A DNA stretch of 17,028 bases, from NCBI RefSeq assembly GCF_040649515.1, contig NZ_JBEZFP010000181.1:1-17028 (forward strand), in the 5' to 3' direction. Source of the stretch: Yinghuangia elevatio. GTDB lineage: Bacteria > Actinomycetota > Actinomycetes > Streptomycetales > Streptomycetaceae. Every line of letters starts with the position of its first letter. Position 1 is the first letter of the stretch. The notes below the pieces were generated by a model. It was not told the origin of the DNA. It worked only from the letters and a program-made list of their open reading frames with translations, and ran no database searches. Both the position numbers and the translations under genes were made by a program. Below, one piece after another: positions 7,414 to 15,055 of this stretch.

Positions 7414-7484
7414 AGGTGGAGACGGGATTTGAACCCGTGTAGACGGCTTTGCAGGCCGTTGCCTCGCCTCTCGGCCACTCCACC
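7414..7484 (-). tRNA. tRNA-Cys (anticodon GCA)
   Basis: A 71-base cloverleaf on the minus strand: acceptor GGTGGAG/CTCCACC, anticodon stem ACGGC/GCCGT with loop CTGCAAA (anticodon GCA), T-loop TTCAAAT, and discriminator T, which is usual for tRNA-Cys. It is second in the Gly-Cys-Val-Val series. Confidence 0.96.
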
Positions 7485-7537
7485 AAGCGCGGGACCGGGT
7501 GGGTGGTGACCCACGGCGACCCCACAGCCATCTTCCG

Positions 7538-7610
7538 AGCGGACGACGAGATTCGAACTCGCGACCCTCACCTTGGCAAGGTGATGCTCTACCAACTGAG
7601 CCACGTCCGC
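7538..7610 (-). tRNA. tRNA-Gly (anticodon GCC)
   Basis: A 73-base cloverleaf on the minus strand: acceptor GCGGACG/CGTCCGC, anticodon loop TTGCCAA (anticodon GCC) on stem CACCT/AGGTG, T-loop TTCGAAT, discriminator T. It is the promoter-proximal member of the tRNA operon. Confidence 0.96.
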
Positions 7611-7648
7611 GTGTCGGGCGGCGTTTCCGCTTCCCGGCGACGAGAAGA

Positions 7649-7676
7649 ACTTTAGCGGAAACCGAGGCCAGGACAA
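7649..7676 (-). promoter_or_regulatory. Promoter of the tRNA operon
   Basis: On the minus strand, TTGTCC (7676-7671) and TAAAGT (7654-7649) are separated by 16 bases, matching a housekeeping (HrdB-type) promoter. The predicted start point lies about 30 bases before the tRNA-Gly 5' end. Confidence 0.65.
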
Positions 7677-7980
7677 ATTCCGTTTCCCTGCGGTCCACCC
7701 TCGGGGTGAAATGTCCGCTGCCCGGTCCCCGCCTCGAACCCGCAGGTCAACGAGCCGGTGACGGGTCGCGCGTGGGATGCCGGGCGGGGTATTCGGGGGC
7801 CGCATCCGTTCACAACCGGGACACATCCGGGACGTCAGGACACGTCCGGGCCGCCCGGAATGCGCGACCCGGGACACGAATCGTGAGCGGACCGATCACG
7901 GGCGGCGGGCACGTCAGTGGGCATGCCCGGGGCACGGCGGTGAGCACGGGGCGGTGCGTCCGGGGTGGGTGGGAACGGCT
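7677..7980. other. Spacer between tRNA operon promoter and the DUF4328 gene
   Basis: About 300 bases with no credible gene on either strand; open frames here run on into antisense of the DUF4328 gene. The stretch 7811-7874 repeats ACA-N-CCGGG-like elements (for example CCGGGACACATCCGG at 7816-7830 and GACACGTCCGGG at 7839-7850), of unknown role. Confidence 0.5.
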
Positions 7981-8014
7981 ACGCCCCCGCGGCCCGGTAG
8001 GGCTGCGGGGGCGT
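7981..8014 (-). terminator. Terminator of the DUF4328 gene
   Basis: Perfect 10-bp inverted repeat ACGCCCCCGC / GCGGGGGCGT with a 14-base loop, 32 bases after the DUF4328 stop codon. The loop ends can pair further (GGCCC/GGGCT). There is no T-run, as is common for terminators in high-GC actinomycetes. Confidence 0.7.
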
Positions 8015-8045
8015 TCGCGGGCCGTGCCCGATGTCGCGCCGAAGG

Positions 8046-10133
8046 CTACGGCCTCGTGGCCGGCGGCTCGTCGGCGGGCGGGGCGTCCTCCGACGGGGCG
8101 TCGGTCGGCGGAGTGTCGATCGGGAGGATCATCGTGCCGGCCTCCGGCTCCGCCTCGGAGGCGGGCTCCGGGGTGGCCTCGGAGGATGCCTTGGAGGTGG
8201 GCTCGCGGTCGGAGTCGGTGCTCGGTACCGCTTCGTCGTCACGAGCGACGACTTCGGTCGGTGCCGCTTCCTCGCGCGGCGTCTCGGAGGTCTCGGCGGT
8301 CTCGGCGGGCGCGTCCGGCTCGGGAGCCCGGTCCACGACCTCGGTGGGCGCGGCGGATGCGGCGGACGCGGATGCCGGGGGCTCGTCGGGCGTGACGGGG
8401 ATCGCCGGGAGGATGGTCGTGCCCGCTTCGGGCTCCGGCTCGGCCGCGGGCTCGGGCTCGCGTACCGGCTCGGCTGCCGCTTCGGCTTCGGGTTCCGGCG
8501 CGGGTTCCGACGCCGGGGCGGCTTCGGCCGCGGGCTCTTCCGGACGCTTGGTGAGCGTCAGGGGAGAAGCCTCTTCCTCGTGCGGAACCGGCTCGGCCGC
8601 TGCGGCCGGCTCGGTCGCCGGGAGAGCCTCGGCCGGGGTTCCGGCCGGTGTCTCGGCCGGGGTTTCGACCGGGGCTTCGGGTGTCGGGAATGCCTGCGGC
8701 TCGGGCTTCTCCAGCGACGGGGCCGGAGCCGACGCCGCGGTCGGGAACGCCTCGGGCTCCTCCGGCAGGGAGGGCGGTGCCTCGGCCGGGGCCGACGCGA
8801 AGGCCGCCGGCTCGGACTCGGCGGGCGAAGCGGCCGGTGCGGCCGCGGGGGCCACGGGGGCGACCGTCGGGGGAGCGGTCGGCATGGCGGGCGGCGCCTT
8901 CGGCGCGGGCGGCGCCGCGTCCTGCGGTGCACTCGGTGCCGGCACGGGAGCGGAAGCGGGTGCCGCGAGGGGACCGGGCGTCGGGCCCTGGCTCGGGGCA
9001 CCGGTCCACGACGCCGCCGCGGCGGCGTCGTGCGGCAGGCCCAGCGCCGCGAAGGCCTGCGCCTCACGGGCGTGCTGGAACGCGGTGATCTTGCGGACCA
9101 CGAAGACCGCGGCGATCGCCGCGAAGATGGTGAGGACGGTCAGCCCACCGGACACGTAGTCGGCCGTACGCAGGTCCTTCGCGTCGTCGAAGACAATGTC
9201 GTCCTCCGACGGGTACAGGAAGGCCGCGCCGACGGGTGTCCAGACCGCGAGCACGAACAGGATCCACCACGTCCACAGCAGCGGCTTGCGCCCCGGCGTC
9301 GCACCGCCGCGCTCCGCCGCCTGCGGGTCGCTCGCCTTCCAGATGTCGTGCGCGATCTGCTTCGGGAACCACCACCACACGACCGGGCAGAACCAGCCGC
9401 CGATCGCCCAGCCCTTGGCCAGCGTCTGCTGTGACGGGCCGAACAGTTCGACGTTGCCGCGCGCCCGGTAGAACCAGATGACGAACACCACGACCGTCGC
9501 CAGCATCACGACGCCTTCGAACGCCGTCGCAGCGGTGACGAAGTTGTCCGCGTTGTCCGCTTCGCCGCCGGTGACCGAGCTGGGGTCGTCGATCAGGTCG
9601 CTCAGCAGCGAGGCACGCATGAAGTACGAGACCAGGCTGACCACCGCACCGAGCGAGGTGACGCCCAGCAGCACGTACAGCGAGACGGCCAGGCCCTTGA
9701 GCGGCTTGAAGGGCTGCGGCGGACGCCAGGAGTAGCCGGCCTGCGGGTACCCGGGCGCACCCGGGTAGGGCTGCTGCGCGCCGGGGTAGCCCGGTCCGCC
9801 GTACGGCATCTGGCCGGGGACCTGACCGGGCACCTGACCGGGCAGCTGGCCCGGGGCCTGACCGTACGGCGCCTGCTGCGCGGCGTACGGGTTCGGCGTG
9901 CCGTACCCGGGTGCCTGCGGACCGGCGGTGCCGTAAGGATTCGGCGCGGCGTAGGGGTTCTGCGGGTGCGCACCCTGTCCGGGGCCGGGCTGCCCGTACG
10001 GGGCCGCCGGGGGCTGAGGAGCCGCCGAGCCGCCCACGGGGACAGGCGCCGGCGGGGGCGCGGCCAACGCGGTACCGCAGTGCGAGCAGCGGTCGGCCTG
10101 GGTGGACCAGGTGCCGCAGGCGGGACAGAGCAC
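8046..10133 (-). CDS. DUF4328 membrane protein with N-terminal zinc ribbon and long acidic Ala/Pro/Glu tail
   Basis: A 695-residue protein. Residues 1-22 form a zinc ribbon with two CxxC pairs (C3/C6 and C16/C19). Residues 23-140 are a Pro/Gly/Tyr/Gln-rich disordered stretch with PGQ repeats (94-108). Residues about 145-355 are the DUF4328 membrane domain with helices near 147-171, 200-222, 241-256, 285-305 and 328-348, including the aromatic GWFCPVVWWWFPKQ (246-259) and HDIWKASDP. Residues 371-695 are an Ala/Pro/Glu-rich, strongly acidic tail, longer than in usual family members. DUF4328 has no assigned function. The start is GTG at 10133 with GAAGGG about 9 bases upstream. The gene stands alone, divergent from pabB. 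The tail repeats short motifs (TEVV twice, GT-T/M-ILP twice). Confidence 0.88.
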   Translation of the reverse strand: MLCPACGTWSTQADRCSHCGTALAAPPPAPVPVGGSAAPQPPAAPYGQPGPGQGAHPQNPYAAPNPYGTAGPQAPGYGTPNPYAAQQAPYGQAPGQLPGQVPGQVPGQMPYGGPGYPGAQQPYPGAPGYPQAGYSWRPPQPFKPLKGLAVSLYVLLGVTSLGAVVSLVSYFMRASLLSDLIDDPSSVTGGEADNADNFVTAATAFEGVVMLATVVVFVIWFYRARGNVELFGPSQQTLAKGWAIGGWFCPVVWWWFPKQIAHDIWKASDPQAAERGGATPGRKPLLWTWWILFVLAVWTPVGAAFLYPSEDDIVFDDAKDLRTADYVSGGLTVLTIFAAIAAVFVVRKITAFQHAREAQAFAALGLPHDAAAAASWTGAPSQGPTPGPLAAPASAPVPAPSAPQDAAPPAPKAPPAMPTAPPTVAPVAPAAAPAASPAESEPAAFASAPAEAPPSLPEEPEAFPTAASAPAPSLEKPEPQAFPTPEAPVETPAETPAGTPAEALPATEPAAAAEPVPHEEEASPLTLTKRPEEPAAEAAPASEPAPEPEAEAAAEPVREPEPAAEPEPEAGTTILPAIPVTPDEPPASASAASAAPTEVVDRAPEPDAPAETAETSETPREEAAPTEVVARDDEAVPSTDSDREPTSKASSEATPEPASEAEPEAGTMILPIDTPPTDAPSEDAPPADEPPATRP

Positions 10134-10515
10134 GAATGGAACCCTTCAGTTACATGCAGACCAGAGAGCAGAGCCGACAACATATGCCGGGGGCCGGGAC
10201 GGTCGGGCGGTCCACTGGGCGCGGATCCCTCGCCGCCCCCGGCGGACGGCACGGGCGCGACAGTTTCCCCTCGCCCCCTGACACCGCATCATGCCGTGCG
10301 CGGAGATCCGCGGGAACGGGTGGCCGGATCCCGATGTCGCGGAACCCCGTTCGCGGACCGGCATCTGTCCGGAACGTCCTTACAAACGTCCTTACAATAA
10401 GGTGCTCGCCACAATTGCTCGCCACCATAAAAGGTGCCCGCCGCCGACCGGCGTCGGCCCGATCCCAGGCGGTCGGATCCGCCGCCCTGCGAATCCCGTG
10501 GAACCCCGTGAACGC
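10134..10515. promoter_or_regulatory. Divergent promoter region between the DUF4328 gene and pabB
   Basis: No gene is seen. The AT-richest part lies at 10374-10432. It holds two adjacent copies of ACGTCCTTACAA (10374-10385 and 10386-10397), a CCTTA-CAA-TAAGG palindrome (10390-10402), and two copies of GCTCGCCAC 13 bases apart (10404-10412 and 10417-10425). TACAAT (10393-10398) could serve as a -10 for pabB, without a good -35. The arrangement looks like an operator-promoter, but no regulator can be named. Confidence 0.5.
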
Positions 10516-11553
10516 GTGAACGAACTCCCCGCCCTCGCCCACCTCGGCGGTCGCCTCGCGACCGGACTGCGTGACGTCACCGACGATCCCGCCGCGCTGG
10601 ACTCGCGCGGCTTCTGGGCGGTCGTCGTCGACTTCGAGGGCGGTGTCGTGTGCGCGCGCTTCGACGACGTACGCGAGGCCCCACTCCCGCCCGCGCCCTG
10701 GCACGGCCCGCAACCGGACGCGTGGACGACATCGCTGGACGCGGACGCGTACCGGGACGGCGTGCGCCGCATCCGCGCATACATCGAGCAGGGCGAGGTC
10801 TACCAGGTCAACCTGTGCCGCATGCTGACCGCGCCGCTGCCCGATCCCGACCGTGCGGACATCGTCGGCCTCGCGAGCCGCTTGGCGCTGGGCAACCCCG
10901 CCCCCTACGGCGGTGTCATACGCCTGCCCCGACACGGCGTGCAAGTCGCCTGCGCCTCGCCGGAGTTGTACCTGCGCCGCCGCGGCCGCCACGTCGAGTC
11001 CGGGCCCATCAAGGGCACCGGGCGCACCGAAGCCGACCTGCTGCCCAAGGACTTCGCCGAGAACGTCATGATCGTCGACCTGGTCCGCAACGACCTCGGC
11101 CGGACCAGCGAGGTCGGCAGCGTTACGGTGCCCGAACTGTGCATCGTCGAGAAGCACCCGGGCCTCGTCCACCTCGTCTCCGTCGTCGACGGGCGGCTCA
11201 CCGAGGACGCCGGTTGGCCGGAACTCCTCGCCGCGACCTTCCCGCCCGGATCCGTCAGCGGCGCGCCGAAGTCCAGCGCGCTGCGCGTCATCGCCGAACT
11301 CGAGCCGGTCCCGCGCGGCCCCTATTGCGGCGCGGTCGGCTGGGTCGACGCCGACCGCCGCGAAGCGGAACTGGCGGTGGGTATCCGCAGCTTCTTCGTC
11401 GACGCCGAGGGGCGCCTGTGTTTCGGTACAGGCGCCGGCATCACGTACGGTTCGGACCCGCAAGGCGAGTGGGACGAGACCGAACTGAAGGCCGCGCACC
11501 TGCTCAGAGTCGCGGCCGGCGACACCCGCCACCGAACCGAGGGAGACGCATGA
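10516..11553 (+). CDS. pabB: Aminodeoxychorismate synthase component I
   Basis: A 345-residue chorismate-binding enzyme that converts chorismate plus ammonia (from a PabA glutamine amidotransferase) to 4-amino-4-deoxychorismate in folate synthesis. Motifs in order: GEVYQVNLC (93-101), SPELYL (148-153), PIKGT (164-168, whose Lys marks PabB rather than the PIAGT of anthranilate synthase), MIVDLVRNDLGR (185-196), TFPPGSVSGAPK (241-252), GPYCGAVGW (268-276), and GAGITYGSDPQGEWDETELKA, starting at 306. It is a short, catalytic-domain-only form with a reduced N-terminal part and no amidotransferase domain. The start is uncertain: GTG at 10516 fits the family, an in-frame GTG at 10498 is possible, and neither has a strong ribosome binding site. 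The stop overlaps the pabC start (ATGA). Confidence 0.92.
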   Translation: MNELPALAHLGGRLATGLRDVTDDPAALDSRGFWAVVVDFEGGVVCARFDDVREAPLPPAPWHGPQPDAWTTSLDADAYRDGVRRIRAYIEQGEVYQVNLCRMLTAPLPDPDRADIVGLASRLALGNPAPYGGVIRLPRHGVQVACASPELYLRRRGRHVESGPIKGTGRTEADLLPKDFAENVMIVDLVRNDLGRTSEVGSVTVPELCIVEKHPGLVHLVSVVDGRLTEDAGWPELLAATFPPGSVSGAPKSSALRVIAELEPVPRGPYCGAVGWVDADRREAELAVGIRSFFVDAEGRLCFGTGAGITYGSDPQGEWDETELKAAHLLRVAAGDTRHRTEGDA

Positions 11554-12383
11554 AGATCTGGCTGGGCGACGGCACCGGCGGCGGCCTGGTCCACGAGGAG
11601 GACGCGACCGTCTCCGTCGTCGACCACGGATTCACCGTCGGCGACGGCGTGTTCGAGACCATGAAGGCCACCGGCGGCCAGGCGTTCGCGCTCACCCGGC
11701 ACCTCGACCGGCTCACCCGGTCCGCCCGCGGCCTCGGCCTGCCCGACCCGGACCTCGCCATGGTGCGCGAGGCGTGTGCGGAGGTGCTGGGGGCGAACGC
11801 GCTGGAGGGGATGGGGCGGCTGCGCATCACGTACACCGGCGGGCCGTCGCCGCTCGGCTCCGACCGCGGCGCGGCGCCCGCGACACTCGTCGTCGCGCTC
11901 TCTCCCGCGAAGACCCACCAGCCCACGACGGCCGTGGCCACCGTGCCCTGGACGCGCAACGAGAACTCCCCGACCACCGGCCTCAAGACCACGAGCTACG
12001 CGGACAACGTGGTGATGCTCGCGCGCGCCGCCAAGCAGGGCGCGTCCGAGGCGCTGTTCGCGAACACCGCAGGCCTGCTGTGCGAGGGGACCGGCTCGAA
12101 CGTGTTCGTCGGCGTCGGCGGACGCCTGCTCACCCCGCGGCTGGAATCCGGCTGCCTTGCGGGCGTGACGCGCGCACTGGTCCTGGAGTGGACGGACGCC
12201 GAGGAGGCCGACCTGCCCTACTCCGTACTCGGCGAGACCGACGAAATCTTCGTGACCTCGTCCCTCCGCGACGTGCAGGCGGTGCACCGCGTGGACACCC
12301 GCGACTTCGCCGCACCGGGACCGCTCACGCGGGCAGCAGCCGAGGTGTTCGCGACGCGCTCCGCGGCCGACATCGACCCCTGA
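11550..12383 (+). CDS. pabC: Aminodeoxychorismate lyase, class IV PLP enzyme
   Basis: A 277-residue class IV aminotransferase-fold protein. In folate synthesis PabC removes pyruvate from aminodeoxychorismate to give 4-aminobenzoate. Fold-type IV marks are present: DHGFTVGDGVFETMKA (25-40), the PLP lysine in GLKTTSYADNVVMLARAA (K146), EALF and CEGTGSNVFV (178-187), and the phosphate-binding SGCLAGVTR (200-208). The ATG at 11550 overlaps the pabB stop, with GGGAG 4 bases upstream, so the two steps are translationally coupled. Sequence alone does not fully exclude a D-amino-acid or branched-chain aminotransferase, but pairing with pabB makes PabC by far the likeliest. Confidence 0.9.
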   Translation: MKIWLGDGTGGGLVHEEDATVSVVDHGFTVGDGVFETMKATGGQAFALTRHLDRLTRSARGLGLPDPDLAMVREACAEVLGANALEGMGRLRITYTGGPSPLGSDRGAAPATLVVALSPAKTHQPTTAVATVPWTRNENSPTTGLKTTSYADNVVMLARAAKQGASEALFANTAGLLCEGTGSNVFVGVGGRLLTPRLESGCLAGVTRALVLEWTDAEEADLPYSVLGETDEIFVTSSLRDVQAVHRVDTRDFAAPGPLTRAAAEVFATRSAADIDP

Positions 12384-12517
12384 CCGTCGCGGCCGTGCGC
12401 AATTCTCGGCCGTGCACATGTCATTCGCCGGTGGCATTCGCCGCGGTCGCCGCGCGTTGATTGACCGGCTCCCGTCGTGGGCAGCACCACCTCGACGGAC
12501 GAGGGGAGGGAAGCCGG

Positions 12518-13345
12518 GTGACCACCACACTGCGGCCCGCTCCGCCGGGGACTCGGGCGGAGGTCGAGACCGGGGACTGGTACGCGATCTGCGCCAACGG
12601 GCGCCCGATCGGCCGCCTGCATCTGGCCGCCGGCGGGCGCTGGGGCGACGGCACCGGCTGGATCGACCACATCGAGGTCCTCGCGTCCCGCCGTCGGCGC
12701 GGGCACGGCTGCGTCGCGCTGCTCACCGCCGAGGAGGTGCTGCGTCGCCTCGGCTGCGGGCGCGTGGCCGTCGAGGTTCCGGAGGGGAACCTGCCCGGGC
12801 TCCGCCTGGCGACGTCGCTGGGCTACGTGTTCGACAGCCGCTATCTGGTCGCGCGGGTGCGGGGCGGGCTCGGCGCCGAGCGTACGCCGCCCGAACCGCC
12901 TTCCGGAATGACGCTCGCCCCCATGTCCGCGAGTGCCCACGAGGACTGGCGCGAGGACGCATGGCGCCGCTACGTCGCCCTGCTCACCGGCCTCGGCTGG
13001 TCGCGGCGCGCCGCCGAATCACGTGCCTGCGCGCGGCTGTCCGGCGGCGAGACCAGCGCGTACGAGCTGTGCGACGCGGCGGGAGCGCGGGCCGGGGCGG
13101 TGTGGCTCGATCCGTCCCCGACGGTTCCCGGGCGTGCCGAGGTGCGCGCGGTCGAGGTGTACGACGCGTGGCACGGGCAGGGGCACGGCAGACTGCTGTT
13201 GCGCACCGCCGAACACCTCGCGTACACCGCCGGCCTCGGCGAACTCGGCCTCGAACTCGTCGGCCCGGTCCCGGCCGCACGGCACATAGCCGCGGCCCTC
13301 GGCTACCGCACGCAGGCGCGGCAACTCGGGAAGATGATCCTTTAG
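12518..13345 (+). CDS. Tandem GNAT-domain acetyltransferase
   Basis: A 275-residue protein with two GNAT folds. The N-terminal domain (about 20-115) has the acetyl-CoA pyrophosphate loop as RRRRGHGCVALL (58-69) followed by NLPGLRLATSLGY (91-103). The C-terminal domain (about 180-275) has WHGQGHGRLLLRTAEH (218-233) and AARHIAAALGYRTQ (253-266). The double layout recalls mycothiol synthase, but the conserved surroundings of MshD are not evident and I do not assign that role; the substrate is unknown. Start GTG at 12518 is supported by GGGAGGGAAG 6 bases upstream. It follows pabC by 134 bases in the same direction and probably has its own promoter, and is convergent with the DsbA-family gene. 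Confidence 0.82.
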   Translation: MTTTLRPAPPGTRAEVETGDWYAICANGRPIGRLHLAAGGRWGDGTGWIDHIEVLASRRRRGHGCVALLTAEEVLRRLGCGRVAVEVPEGNLPGLRLATSLGYVFDSRYLVARVRGGLGAERTPPEPPSGMTLAPMSASAHEDWREDAWRRYVALLTGLGWSRRAAESRACARLSGGETSAYELCDAAGARAGAVWLDPSPTVPGRAEVRAVEVYDAWHGQGHGRLLLRTAEHLAYTAGLGELGLELVGPVPAARHIAAALGYRTQARQLGKMIL

Positions 13346-13390
13346 CGCGAGGTGCGTCGGCGGCTGTGTCGCCGTGGTTGTCAGCGCCCC

Positions 13391-13438
13391 GAGCAGTGCG
13401 CTGAGCAGTGCCCTCAGCAGTGCCCTGCTCAGTGCCCG
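13391..13438. repeat. 12-bp tandem repeat, four units
   Basis: Four units in exact 12-base register: GAGCAGTGCGCT, GAGCAGTGCCCT, CAGCAGTGCCCT, GCTCAGTGCCCG. It lies in the spacer between convergent genes. Arms such as GAGCAG/CTGCTC (13403-13408 and 13425-13430) also allow folding, so it may act as a bidirectional terminator. Confidence 0.85.
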
Positions 13439-13440
13439 CT

Positions 13441-13480
13441 GTGCCTAGCTGTGCCTAGGTGTGCCTAGCTGCGCCTAGGT
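13441..13480. repeat. 10-bp tandem repeat, four units, overlapping the DsbA-family stop codon
   Basis: Four units in exact 10-base register: GTGCCTAGCT, GTGCCTAGGT, GTGCCTAGCT, GCGCCTAGGT. The last unit contains the stop codon (TAG on the minus strand) and final Thr codon of the DsbA-family gene, so slippage here would supply alternative in-array TAG codons. Confidence 0.88.
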
Positions 13481-13996
13481 GTGACGGTCCGCGGCGCGGT
13501 CGGTCAGGATCGCCTCGATCTGCTCGCGCAGCCCGGTCTGGTCCTTGCTGCCGTCGAGCAACTTGCCGGCCACCTCGTAGGTGGGCGTGCCCTTGACACC
13601 GATGGCCGCCCCCTCCGCTTCGTCCGCATCCACCTGCAGAATGTGGCGGCCGTCGATGAGCGCGAGTTCCATCTCGTCCGCGTCCAGACCCAGCCCGCGC
13701 GCGATGTCCACGAGAAGCTTCTCCGCCGCCGCACCCTTCGCCGCCGCGAGTTCCGCGACGCGCACGAGGACGGCTTCGACGTACGCCCACAATTGGCCCT
13801 GCGCCCGCGCCTCCTCGGCGGCCTGCGCGGCGAGATGCGCGTGCTTGTGCTTCTCCAACGGGAAGTGCCGCAGCTCCACCACGAGTTCGGGGCCGAACCG
13901 GTCACGCAGCACGGCCACGTCGGCGAGCGCGGCACGGCAGTCGGGGCATTGCAGTTCGCACCAGAAGTCCAGGCGCAGCGGAACGGGAGCACTCAT
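13475..13996 (-). CDS. DsbA-family thioredoxin-fold protein (cytosolic)
   Basis: A 173-residue DsbA-type protein: an N-terminal strand, FWCELQCPDC (11-20) with the CxxC active site C17-P-D-C20, an inserted helical domain (about 55-125), and the cis-proline loop VKGTPTYEV (134-142). There is no signal peptide, lipobox or membrane helix, so it is probably a cytosolic disulfide reductase/isomerase or DsbA-like oxidoreductase. The helical insert and lack of export fit small actinobacterial DsbA proteins of unknown substrate. The ATG at 13996 has GGGAGA 7 bases upstream. It is transcribed divergently from the small membrane protein at 14102, with only 105 bases for both promoters, and its stop codon sits in a tandem repeat. 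Confidence 0.88.
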   Translation of the reverse strand: MSAPVPLRLDFWCELQCPDCRAALADVAVLRDRFGPELVVELRHFPLEKHKHAHLAAQAAEEARAQGQLWAYVEAVLVRVAELAAAKGAAAEKLLVDIARGLGLDADEMELALIDGRHILQVDADEAEGAAIGVKGTPTYEVAGKLLDGSKDQTGLREQIEAILTDRAADRHT

Positions 13997-14101
13997 GCCG
14001 CGATTCTCCCAGGTCGGAGATCGTGACTCGTACGCGCGGACGACGCCGCAGCAGTGCACGGGGGGCACTATGGGAGGTGTCCGACGCGGAGGGAGCGCGA
14101 G

Positions 14102-14629
14102 ATGTCTGACGCAGGCATTGTCACGGGGGCGGTGTGCGCGGCGTTGACCGGGCTCGGGCTCGTGCTGGCCGTACGGTCCGCACAAGCCGGCAGCTATCTG
14201 CGTGCGACACGTTGGGTGGGCATCGCGCTCATCCCGGCCGGCCTCTACCTGACCGGGCTGGCCACCCTCGCGCGGCGGGTGGGCGACGCAGCCGCGGACT
14301 GGGCGACCGACCTGGTGTTCGGCATCCGCGCGTGGGCCGGGGTCGCGGTCCTCGCCTTCGCGGTGACGCTGCTGCTGCTCGTGCGCGCCATCGGTTCGCG
14401 GCGCGGCGGTGCGGAGGAGGAGGCGTCCGGTCCCGCCTCGCTGACCGGTGCCGGGGCGACGGCGCGGGGACTGCCGCCGGCTGCCGGGAGCGCGGCGCGT
14501 ACCGCCGGGCAACCGCAGGCGCAGCCGAAGGCCAAGCCCGCCAAGCAGCCCAGGTCGCGGCGCGGGGACAGCGGTTTGGGCGACGAGTTCGCGGACATCG
14601 AGGAGATCCTGCGCCGCCGCGGAATCTGA
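14102..14629 (+). CDS. Small three-helix membrane protein of unknown function
   Basis: A 175-residue protein with three predicted membrane helices (about 6-25, 36-55, 77-97), then an Ala/Pro/Gln/Lys-rich hydrophilic tail ending in GLGDEFADIEEILRRRGI (158-175), an acidic-then-basic amphipathic helix that may be a docking site. Similar proteins occur in Streptomyces as conserved hypothetical membrane proteins; I do not recognise a function. The ATG at 14102 follows GGAGGG with 6-base spacing, a strong ribosome binding site. It is divergent from the DsbA-family gene. Confidence 0.75.
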   Translation: MSDAGIVTGAVCAALTGLGLVLAVRSAQAGSYLRATRWVGIALIPAGLYLTGLATLARRVGDAAADWATDLVFGIRAWAGVAVLAFAVTLLLLVRAIGSRRGGAEEEASGPASLTGAGATARGLPPAAGSAARTAGQPQAQPKAKPAKQPRSRRGDSGLGDEFADIEEILRRRGI

Positions 14630-14659
14630 CGAGGGATCCGCCGGAAATAGCCGTCACGG

Positions 14660-14676
14660 ATAGCGTTGAACGCTAT
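14660..14676. promoter_or_regulatory. Perfect 17-bp palindrome, operator-like
   Basis: ATAGCGTT-G-AACGCTAT: 8-bp arms around one central base, a form typical of TetR-family or similar dimeric repressor sites. It is distinctly less GC-rich than its surroundings. It lies 30 bases after the small membrane protein gene and is not next to an obvious start codon. Confidence 0.6.
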
Positions 14677-14746
14677 GTCGCGATGCACGCTGTGAATCCG
14701 GTCACTCGTGCGGGATGCGCGGGTGCGGATATGTATGCGCGAATAA

Positions 14747-14770
14747 CCGGGAAGTTCACCTAATTCCCGG
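14747..14770. repeat. Inverted repeat, 7-bp arms
   Basis: CCGGGAA and TTCCCGG with a 10-base loop. No T-run follows. It is a possible terminator of the upstream membrane-protein transcript. Confidence 0.4.
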
Positions 14771-15004
14771 GCGGCTTCCGGACGCCTGCGCGGGCAGCCG
14801 CCCGCACCCGATCGACGGATCCGGATCTCGCCGCGGATCAATCGCTTTCGGGCACAAGTCGAACGCGACCCGAACCGGACTCGAACCGGAAACGTCGCGG
14901 TTCCGTGAAAATGCGGACCCAAACGTCGTACGCGAGCCGCCCGGCGACCGCCGGACGGGACCCGGCCGCGCCGGCGGCCAACCGTCTCGGCGGTCCCGGA
15001 TGTG

Positions 15005-15055
15005 CCGAGGCCGACCGGACCCTCTTCCCCGAGTGGGAGGCCCGGTCGGCCTCGG
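15005..15055. terminator. Stem-loop with perfect 14-bp arms
   Basis: CCGAGGCCGACCGG (15005-15018) and CCGGTCGGCCTCGG (15042-15055) with a 23-base loop. It lies 120 bases beyond the ssgB stop and could end transcription from either side, the ssgB message being the likelier user. Pairing is directly visible; function is inferred. Confidence 0.55.

Noticed and set aside
7777..9434. Long plus-strand open frames (over 450 codons) opposite the DUF4328 gene
   Set aside because: Gly/Ser/Arg-rich low complexity mirrors the Ala/Pro/Glu tail on the other strand; no start signal or domain.
10150..11532. A 460-codon minus-strand frame opposite pabB
   Set aside because: pabB on the plus strand shows every family motif; the antisense frame has no domain and follows the usual GC-rich mirror pattern.
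13391..13480. The repeats considered as a CRISPR array
   Set aside because: Units are 10-12 bases, directly abutting, with no spacers.
14683..14763. A 26-codon frame beginning MHAVNPVTRAG next to the 17-bp palindrome
   Set aside because: It has no ribosome binding site, no recognised homology and no strong codon bias; kept only as a possible transcript region.
14860..14910. A T-arm-like sequence on the minus strand, CCGG-TTCGAGT-CCGG, suggesting a tRNA or an attachment-site remnant
   Set aside because: No matching acceptor, anticodon or D-arm can be folded around it; a lone T-loop match is expected by chance.
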